Shown in pieces: positions 56,924 to 64,000 of a stretch of 64,000 nucleotides of DNA. The stretch comes from Geosiphon pyriformis (lineage: Eukaryota; Glomeromycota; Glomeromycetes; Archaeosporales; Geosiphonaceae). Each line of letters starts with the position of its first letter. The first letter of the stretch is position 1. A program made the translations under genes and the position numbers. The stretch is taken from the NCBI GenBank assembly GCA_016748015.1, contig JAAOMT010000227.1:183239-247238 (forward strand), in the 5' to 3' direction. The notes below the pieces were generated by a model that saw nothing but the letters and a program-made list of their open reading frames with translations, searched no databases and was not told the origin of the DNA.

Positions 56924-57887
56924 TATTACCAAAGGTTTTTGGTCTCTTTTCTTGAATGCTGTTAATGTTTGTTTGTTGCTAATTTCACATTTTCTGAAAG
57001 CAGTTAAACCTCCAATAACTAATTTATTTTCAAATTATCTTCTATAATTTGAACTGCTGGGCTTATAAATAAAATAACCAATTTTATGCCAGTTGTTTTG
57101 TGTAGTTATGTTGTAGTAAACGTCAACTTTTTCCCAAGAATTGCTTGTCTGAAAGCTCATTAAAATTGTGTAGTTACTTTACTGTGAAAGTCAACTCTTC
57201 TACAAAAATCTGGTCTGTAGGCTATCCTAATGATTATAATAAGAAAAATATAAAAAAATATAAAAAATATAAAATTTTATTAAGGGAAACGTTTTCTATT
57301 CAGGCTTGGAGTTACTAACAGATTACTGAAATTAGTAGTTAATCAATTTCAAAATGTTAGTTGTGTTGAGAAAATTTCAAGTGTAATAATTTAAAGGATT
57401 TGGTTTTCAATTATTTAATTTTTATTTGAAATATGTGAAAAGTAATTTGTTCTAATTAAAATATTTAAAGTAAGATACTATAGTAAGATATTATAAGAAG
57501 ATACATTTTTTTGAAGAGAAAAGTTCTTCTTTTATACAACTTGTTGTAGTACTAGTCTTTGAACTTGTACTTTTTTCTTTGCTATAATTTGGGTAAATTA
57601 AAGATACATTTCGGTAAATTACAAGTTATTTCACTGAACTATTAATTATTTCGGCCAATTTTCATTAATTTCGGCAAATTTTGACTATATTAAATGGTTT
57701 AGAGTATTGTATAATTTAATTATCTTAATTTTTATTGTACAAATCAAATTATTGATTAAGTAATAATATTTAATAATTTGATTAAATAATAAGTGATAAT
57801 CAAAATGATAATAATATATGCTAGTTAATAATAAGAATTATGAGAGTAATTTTATGCTAATTAATAACTAAAATTTTATTGGTAACA
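56924..57887 (-). repeat. 3' LTR of Gypsy-E, family 2
   Basis: 964 bp. On the minus strand it begins TGTTACC and ends GGTAATA (TAACA with one G-to-A change). It aligns throughout with the solo LTR 12978-13972 in inverted orientation, including the AGCCCAGCAGTT block and the TTTGCCGAAATTAATG region. The open frame 56853-57047 spans its edge and is not a gene. Confidence 0.92.
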
Positions 57888-57902
57888 TAATCTCCTCCTC
57901 AA
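57888..57902 (-). promoter_or_regulatory. Polypurine tract of Gypsy-E
   Basis: On the minus strand TTGAGGAGGAGATTA runs directly into the LTR start TGTTACC. It would prime plus-strand synthesis. The purines also encode the end of the extra ORF. Confidence 0.75.
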
Positions 57903-58583
57903 GACTGAGCTCTATTGAAGTCCAAGTACTATTTATAATGTCAAAATAATGGTCCAATATAATTGAAGTAATTTGGTCTGAAAATTGTTGAAATTTCAGT
58001 TCTGTGAGCTTTCCAATGTATTGAATCTTCATTGGCTGAAGTATTAGATTTTGTAAGATATTTTCACAAGTATTGAATAAATTATAGAGTCTAAATGCTG
58101 CTCTAAGTTTGTAGCAAGTGTTTGTTGGTCCAGCTGCTGTCTTGAATTTATTGTGAATTTGTTTTTGAGTAACTTCAAAAATAATGTGTATTGCTTTAAG
58201 TTTCAGTTTTTGATCATAAAATGTTTTTCCAATATGAAAATATTTATAGATAAAGGTATGTTTATTGTTTTGTTCATTAAGAAATAATAGAAGTTTTTGT
58301 TAAATTGTGGCATTTGGTGAAATGTCAATAGGGGCAAATAAAAGGTTTTCTTTTAGTGCTTGCTTTAAAAGTTTTGGTAATTGAATTTCAGAATAACCTC
58401 TTGTTTTTTTTCTATAGGGGTAATAATTCTGAGAATTATTTACTATTGGGGCTGTGGTTTTTTTCTAAATATAATTAATTTGACTTTTATTAATCGTTAT
58501 GGATAAGTCAAGAAGTGTTTTTAAGGCTAACATTAATTTTTGGGATATTTGTTAAATATTTTAAGGAATAATCATGATAAAAT
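57890..58583 (-). pseudogene. Extra 3' ORF of Gypsy-E, homologue of the A/B ORF
   Basis: Minus-strand frame of about 230 codons with about four stops at likely CAA/CAG sites. Segments: KYFHIGKTFYDQ, YKLRAAFRLYNLF, IGKLTELKFQQFSDQITSII, then SIELSLEEEI running into the LTR. The block IGKLTELKFQQFSDQITSII aligns with LGKITNAQFEELQTQITQVI of Gypsy-B at the same distance from the LTR. No membrane segment. Function unknown. Confidence 0.68.
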
Positions 58584-58759
58584 AACTAATTAATAAGTAA
58601 ATTTAAAAAGAATAAAAAAAATTATTTTATAGAGTTTTTATTTGTTTTTGGATTTAAATGTTTTTTGTAATTATTTATTATTTTTGTTTTATGTTTTGTG
58701 TATTTAAAAGAGTTTTTTGTAAAAATATTAAATTAATTGTTCAAGTTTGGTTATTGTTC

Positions 58760-60115
58760 TATTATAACTATTGGTTCTAAATTTCGAAGAACATCTTTAG
58801 GATTAATTAAAAAGAAATATGTACTAATTTGTGGAATTAATAATTCAGAATTGTTTCTGAAATGATAGTGTTTCAATCTATTTTCATGTACAACTTTTGC
58901 CAATACTTTGTTATCAAGTCTTAACTTATATAATTCATTGTCTAGAATTTCGTGAATATAAAATAGTCCATCCCATTTATGTTCAAATTTTCTACTCTAT
59001 TGTTTTTTAGCCTTAGTTCTGTATAAGAGAACTTTATTTCCAATTTTAAATTTGTTAGTGACTAGTAGTTTGTTGTCATGTCTTTCTTTTTGTTGAGCTT
59101 GAAAGTGTTTAATATAAGTTACTGCTATCTGTCTTTTTTTTTTCAGTGTATTAAGAAAAGTATAGACTCTTTTTTAAAGTGTTTCTTGAAAATTTTTTTC
59201 ATTGATTGGTTGTACTAAGTATGTTTTTACTGTGAAGTTAATTGGTAGTATTACTGTCTTTCCATAAGTAAGATCAAATAGTGTGTGCTTTATAGTATCT
59301 TGTTTTAGTGTTTTATATACTAGTAACACTAATGAAATAAAGATATCTCATTTCTGCTCAAAATCTGTTGAGACTTTGGCTAAAAATTTACATAATGTTT
59401 TGTTGAAATGTTCTACAAGTCTATTTGTTTAAGGGTGATAAGGTAATAATAGAGGTCTTTTGACATTGAATCGTTCACAAATTTCTTGTATCAAGTTGTT
59501 TACAAAATGTGTTTCTTGATTAGATAAGAGTTTAATTGGGCATCTATGTCTACAAATAATGTTTTTATAGATGAAATTTACTACTGATTTTACATCTGTT
59601 TTTTGGATAGCTCTAGTTTTAAGCCATTTGGTAAGATAATCTACTGCAACTGCAATATAACAATTTCCTTGGGTTGTGATAGGTAATGGTCCAACTAAAT
59701 CAATTCCAACTCTGTTAAAAAGTTGTTCAACTTTGATTGGATTTAAAAGTTCTGTGGAGCATATTTTTTCTCTTCTTTGACAACTATCACAAGATTCTAC
59801 ATATTGTCGAATGTTTTTTTGCATGTGAGGCCAAAAATAATATTCAAGTATTCTTTAAATTGTTCTATCTCTTCCCAAATGTGCTGAAAAAAGATCTGTG
59901 TGCATGTTGTATAAGATTGTTTTTTTATTATTTTTTTGTATTAATCTGAGTGGTTGGTTTGGGTTTTTGCAATTTTTGTAATAAATTTTGTTGTGGTGTA
60001 TAAAATATTGTTTGAATTGTTTTTGTAATCGATGTTTTTCACTTGGAGACCAATTTTTTGGTATGATAAGAGTCTTCAAATAGTTTTTAAGATTGTTGTA
60101 ATTTCTGGGATCCAT
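58760..60115 (-). pseudogene. Integrase of Gypsy-E
   Basis: HHCC: MHTDLFSAHLGRD (59910-59860) and CDSCQRREK (near 59780). Core: RVGIDLVGPL, LLSNQETHFVN (catalytic Asp changed to Asn) and LVEHFNKTL. The GPY/F-like end near 58960 reads KWDGLFYIHEIL. The open segments are 60115-59855 and 59824-59429. Confidence 0.9.
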
Positions 60116-60159
60116 TGTTGTTTTGTTATTTGTTGGTAGGTTGGTAAGTTGTAGTAGAT

Positions 60160-61440
60160 TTGTTGGTGTTATTAATCTTGTCTTATTCTTGAGAGGCTAT
60201 TAACATTGGTGTGTAATTTTCTTGGTTTGTGGTATACAATATATTTGTAATCTGCTAGGAAATTATTCCATCAAGACTGTTTGGCACTTTGTTTAGTTTT
60301 CTTCTTATTAAGCCATTTGAGACCAATATTATCAGTTATGATGTTAAATTCTTTTCCATTCTTCAAATATTGTTGAAAATGTTTAAGAGCCCAAATGACT
60401 GTAGCAGCTTCTAATTCAGTTGAGCCATATTTGAGTTCTGTTGACTTGAGTGTTCTATTGGCATAGACAATGACTTGTTCCTGGCTATTTTCATCTAATT
60501 GTGATAGGATGGCACCAAATGCTATATGTGAAGCATCAATAGCTAGTTGAAATCGTTTGTTGAAATCTGAATAAGCAAGAACTGGGACTGTTGTTAATTT
60601 TGTTTTAAGGATTTTAAAAGCTTTTTGTTGTTCTTCAGTCTATTGGTATAACATATTTTTGTTAGTAAGATAGTTGAGTGGTTTGGCAATTTCTGAGAAT
60701 TCTTTTATGAATTTTTGATAATAGGAGGCTAATCTTACAAATTCTTATAGTTCTGTGGTATTTCTGGGTGTTTAAAAGTTTTTGACAGCATTAATTGTTC
60801 CAGGATTTGGTTTGATTCTATCTTTGCTAACAATGTGTCTAAGAAAAATTAAACTTGTTTTTCCAAAGTAACATTTCTTAATATTCAACTTTAATCTTGC
60901 TTTTTGTAATCATTGAAAAACTTTTCACAGGTGAATAAGATGAGCTTTAAAGTTTGGTGAATACACATTAGTGTCATCAAGATAAACAACTACTGATTGC
61001 CACAAAAGTCTTTCATATACAACATCTATGAGTTATTGAAATGTTGCTGGTGCATTGTAAAATTCAAAAGACATAACATTAAATTCATAGTTTTCTTCTT
61101 GAGTAGTAAATGCTGTTTTGGGTCTATCTTTTGGGTCTATTTCGACTTGCCAGTATTCACTTTCCAAGTCTAAAGTTGAAAAGAACTTGGCTTTTCCTAG
61201 AGCATCCAGCATGTCATTAATTCTTGAAAGAGGATAAGCATTTCCAATTGTCACACTGTTGAGCTGACAATAATCTACACAGAATTTGATTTTTCCATTT
61301 TTCTTTTTAACAAAAACTATTGGTGAGGCCCAAGGACTTCTTAATAGTTGAATCAATCTATTATTGAGCATTTTCTGCACTTTTTCTCTGATAAATTGGT
61401 GGCTAACAGATAGAATTTGATAGGCTTGTTGTTATTTTGG
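60160..61440 (-). pseudogene. Reverse transcriptase and RNase H of Gypsy-E
   Basis: RT (open 61380-61033): MLNNRLIQLLRSPWASPIVF, FCVDYCQLNSVT, FSTLDLESEYWQVEIDP and NAPATFQ, then the intact active site VVYLDDTNVYS at 60984-60973. RNase H: LAIDASHIAFGAILSQ, STELKYGSTELEA and IITDNIGLKWL. The few stops seen sit at likely Q or W codons. Confidence 0.9.
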
Positions 61441-61467
61441 TGAAGCATCTCCTGTGTGGATTTGATG

Positions 61468-62010
61468 TTAAACAATATCAGTTTTTCCAAGGTCATTGTT
61501 GTCTTTTGCAAATATATCTGCAAATTCAGCTATCAGTTGTTTCAATTGTTTTTGTTGTTGGAATTCTAAAAGACCCATATTGATTTGAGAAAGTTTTTTT
61601 TCCAACAGGTAATAGTTTTCAGTAGTAGAGGTGATGTTTGAATTTGGGAGTAGAGTATGTCTTATAATTTCGATGAAATTAGAGACAATTTGAGAGTTTT
61701 CATCTTGGAAGATATTGCTGTGTATGATTTCAATCTCTAATTTATTCAATAAGACAATAGAATAATTATTGGGGTTGTAGAATATAACTCAAAATTTTTT
61801 CATTTTTTTGGGAATATAAATATTTGAGATTGAGATTTCATACTTTAAACAGATTTGTTTATTGGATTCAAAGATTTGTTGAATATTGGTGGGTTTTGAG
61901 CAAGTGTAAATTTCGTGATGTTCTTCAAAAAGTAAAATGATAATTGGTTGGGGAAGTTGAAGAATCTGGTAAGATTCATTTTGTGCATTGATAGCTATAT
62001 TTACTGGCAC
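61468..62010 (-). pseudogene. Beta-rich segment between dUTPase and RT of Gypsy-E
   Basis: Open pieces 62010-61789 (MPVNIAINAQNESYQILQLP, then CLKYEISISNIYIPKKMKK) and 61749-61468 (…GLLEFQQQKQLKQLIAEFAD, then IFAKDNNDLGKTDIV). The first aligns with the ASGKIGLINLHILA segment of Gypsy-B. The second is the lead-in to RT. Unassigned function. Confidence 0.6.
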
Positions 62011-62016
62011 TGTAAA

Positions 62017-62405
62017 TTATCTAGTTAAACCAAAACTTTGAGTTCTTCTTTCACTTTTTCCCAATTGTTCTCTGTTGTTTACTGATTGTAAACCCAAAAT
62101 GTTAATTAAGAGTAGGTAAATTGCTTGGGCAATCTTTTCAGCATATTCAATCCTGAATAGTTTGTTTGTTTTATTCTGTAATATAATGATAATGTCTTCA
62201 GTATATCTTGCATTTATAACTCCTCCTTTAACATTAATTTTTTTGCTTGCCAATGATGATCGAGAAGCAATTTGTACCATTGCTCTTGGTGGTATTTCCA
62301 AAACAATTTTGAGATTGATTTTGGTTAAGAATTTTGGTTGAAGAACCAAAGTATCTTTGCCAAGATATCTTAGGTCATATTCTGCATCAATTTTGTGAGC
62401 TTTTT
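62017..62405 (-). pseudogene. dUTPase of Gypsy-E
   Basis: Motif I AEYDLRYL, motif II SRSSLAS, motif III GVINARYTEDI (catalytic Asp changed to Asn, two Gly lost), motif IV EKIAQAIYLL and motif V SFGLTR are in order on the minus strand. The open segment is 62349-62017. The domain is thus present in two gypsy families with diverged LTRs. Inactive here. Confidence 0.85.
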
Positions 62406-62409
62406 TTGG

Positions 62410-63300
62410 TTTTATTTCTTTTCCATTGTTGTTAAAGTATTTGAGTTGTATAGCAAGCTAGTTTTCAGTAAGATAGATTGGTGTGGTTGCAATTTTTTCT
62501 TTTGTTTTTGGTTTTCCAAATTCAATTTCTTTCTGGTCATTTTCACTAAGTAAGGAGATGCTAAGAGCATAGCATTCTGAACACTATTTGTTATCACAAG
62601 ACATGATGTATTCTTCACACAATTGAATGTTCATTTGCTCTAATCATTGAATTTAAGCTTCTTGGGTTGGATATGTGTGGCTTGCAATTTGGTAGTATGT
62701 CTCTACCTTATCTTCATAGTTGAATCCAGCTAATTCTATTGTATATTTAATATATTCAGCTTCTTTCATTTGGTGGACATCTTCTTGGGTAGCTCTATTG
62801 ATTAATGTCATTGCTAAGTCAAAAATTATTTTTGCATCATGAAGATAGTGGTAGAGTTTGTTGAGAGCACTGTTGTATGCTGCATCAAAAGATGTTCCTT
62901 ATTTAACTTTTTTCGAAATTGATAGAGCATATTAACAGGTTTAGTCACATATTTTTTCTCTTATTGCAACATCAATCCAGTTGTATTCTTCTGGTAGCAT
63001 ATCTCCACATGTGAAGCAAGAAGTGTTATCCCATTTTCCACTTCTTTTTGGAGATCCAAATCATTTTTTATAGCATGCTTTGTAAAAGTAGCAGATGCAA
63101 GTTTCATATTTCTTTTCTGGAGAAATACATGCTCCCATTGATAAAAGTTTCTTGTTGCAATCTTTGTATTTGAATAGAATATAGGGTGGTTTTTTTTGTG
63201 GTTCTGGTGTGGAATACTGAACCTTCTTCTATCCTCTGATTTCTTCAAAAATTTTTTGTTCTGTTTCCTCAGCCCAATTGGATGTTGATCCAAGAGTCAT
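62410..63300 (-). pseudogene. Cysteine-rich module of Gypsy-E
   Basis: In one minus frame the region near 63170-62930 reads YKDCNKKLLSMGACIS, YETCICYFYKACYKK, FGSPKRSGKWDN, then SCFTCGDMLPEEYNW. This aligns with CDKKLLSMGVCC, CHPCVLECFGRPKQVGKWDN and CLACGETLLDKKMW of Gypsy-B. The open frame 63293-62961 is in another frame and is a shadow. Several shifts and stops. Function unknown. Confidence 0.62.
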
Positions 63301-63479
63301 TTAGGGTTTCAGTAAGTGGCATTTCTTTTTTCTCCTCAAATTCGAATGCTGGGGCTTTTTCTGATCATTTGTTGAAAGTACTACAAGTAGCAAATACTAT
63401 GGTATATTGTCTTTAATATGAGATTTTCAATTCCTGGGTTTTCCAATCTAAATTTGCATTGGTCTTAAGAAGCCAATTA

Positions 63480-63955
63480 TTTCCAACAAGTGCTTAGTAT
63501 TGTGGTATATCTATGACTAGAACTTTGACTGGAATGGTAATTCCATTAATAATGAATAGAAAATTGTCAATTTTTCTTACTGGTGTCTTTTTTATATCAT
63601 CTGCAGTGACAATTACAGTTTGGGCTGGTTTGTTAACAGTTTTTTGAAGCTGTTTTATTAATTGGTAGGTGATAATACTTCCAGCTAATCTACTGTCTAA
63701 AATTAACCAAATGGGTTTTCCTTTAACTTCAGCTTCAGTATACATTGCTGTAATTGCTTTTTGTTCATTAACTGTTGCATTGCTAAGCAAGAAAGATGAT
63801 TCATTGGCTTCAAATTCGAATGGAAAGATATTTGAAAGATTGGCATTTTGGGCAATTTGGGCTAATAAAATGGTGTTGTTGGAAGAGTTTGATTTTGGTG
63901 CTGCAATTTCACCTTTAGAAAGTGCAAGTTGTTGAAAATCCGATCCTTCAGGCAT
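63480..63955 (-). pseudogene. Aspartic protease of Gypsy-E
   Basis: Open 63955-63494: a leader (TILLAQIAQNANLSNIFPFE), then WLILDSRLAGSIITYQLIKQ, with DSG changed to DSR, and VRKIDNFLFIINGITIPVKV. It aligns with the Gypsy-A and B proteases over its whole length. It would process gag-pol. Gag is beyond the window. Confidence 0.88.
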
Positions 63956-64000
63956 TGTAAGATAACTGGGTTGAGTGTGATAGTGATTGGGTCTTTGTTA

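Larger units (their letters stand above)
56924..64000 (-). mobile_element. Gypsy-E, Ty3/Gypsy LTR retrotransposon, family 2, minus strand, partial
   Basis: Its 3' LTR is at 56924-57887, then, reading leftward from the window end, protease, Cys module, dUTPase, RT, RNase H, integrase and an extra ORF. Gag and the 5' LTR lie past 64000. It is inserted in Gypsy-D at the start of the protease. The target duplication cannot be checked here; the left flank is ATGC. Confidence 0.92.

Overview
This window looks like a transposon graveyard from a very AT-rich eukaryotic genome, most probably a fungus. The gag-pol proteins (Ty3/Gypsy type) and the LINE ORF1/ORF2 proteins most resemble those I know from arbuscular mycorrhizal fungi (Glomeromycotina such as Rhizophagus or Gigaspora). 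That assignment is from memory of protein style, not from a search. I see no intact host gene, no tRNA or rRNA, and no bacterial feature.

Layout. 640-14570: an old plus-strand LINE 3' half (LINE-1), split twice. An 11.3 kb Ty3/Gypsy element (Gypsy-A, 1288-12627) sits inside its RNase H domain, and a solo LTR (12978-13972) sits inside its C-terminal domain. Gypsy-A is itself split by a 1.34 kb Tc1-like transposon (6219-7558) inside its dUTPase. 14905-21720: LINE-2, plus strand, nearly full length, with ORF1 and ORF2. 22046-24000: minus strand, decayed intron-bearing bromodomain gene. 24196-26325: plus strand, decayed DDE transposase. 26480-28824: LINE ORF1 fragment with its own 3' UTR, split by a minus-strand solo LTR (26999-27962). 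28836-45760: LINE-3, minus strand, full length but split in its reverse transcriptase by Gypsy-B (31635-41795), the best preserved element. 46155-56923: Gypsy-D, plus strand, whose gag is split by a different element, Gypsy-C (47494-55087), and whose protease is cut by the minus-strand Gypsy-E (56924 to the window end).

Four insertions can be dated relative to their hosts because 4-bp target duplications are still readable: ATAG, CCAG, ATAC and CTAT, plus a near-match GCAT/ACAT. The host reading frame resumes on the far side of each one.

Two themes stand out. First, Gypsy families 1 (A, B, D) and 2 (E) carry an unusual gag-pol order: gag (CA and CCHC knuckle), protease, a cysteine-rich module of unknown function, a trimeric-type dUTPase, an unassigned beta-rich segment, RT, RNase H, integrase. 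A separate ORF in env position follows, shared by A, B and E. Second, decay is almost purely by transitions. The two 869-bp LTRs of Gypsy-B differ over their first ~470 bp by roughly forty transitions, about two transversions and no indels. Stops arise where CAA, CAG, CGA or TGG are expected, and several catalytic residues are lost by G-to-A. This resembles repeat-induced point mutation or methylation-driven deamination, and it also affects the bromodomain gene copy.
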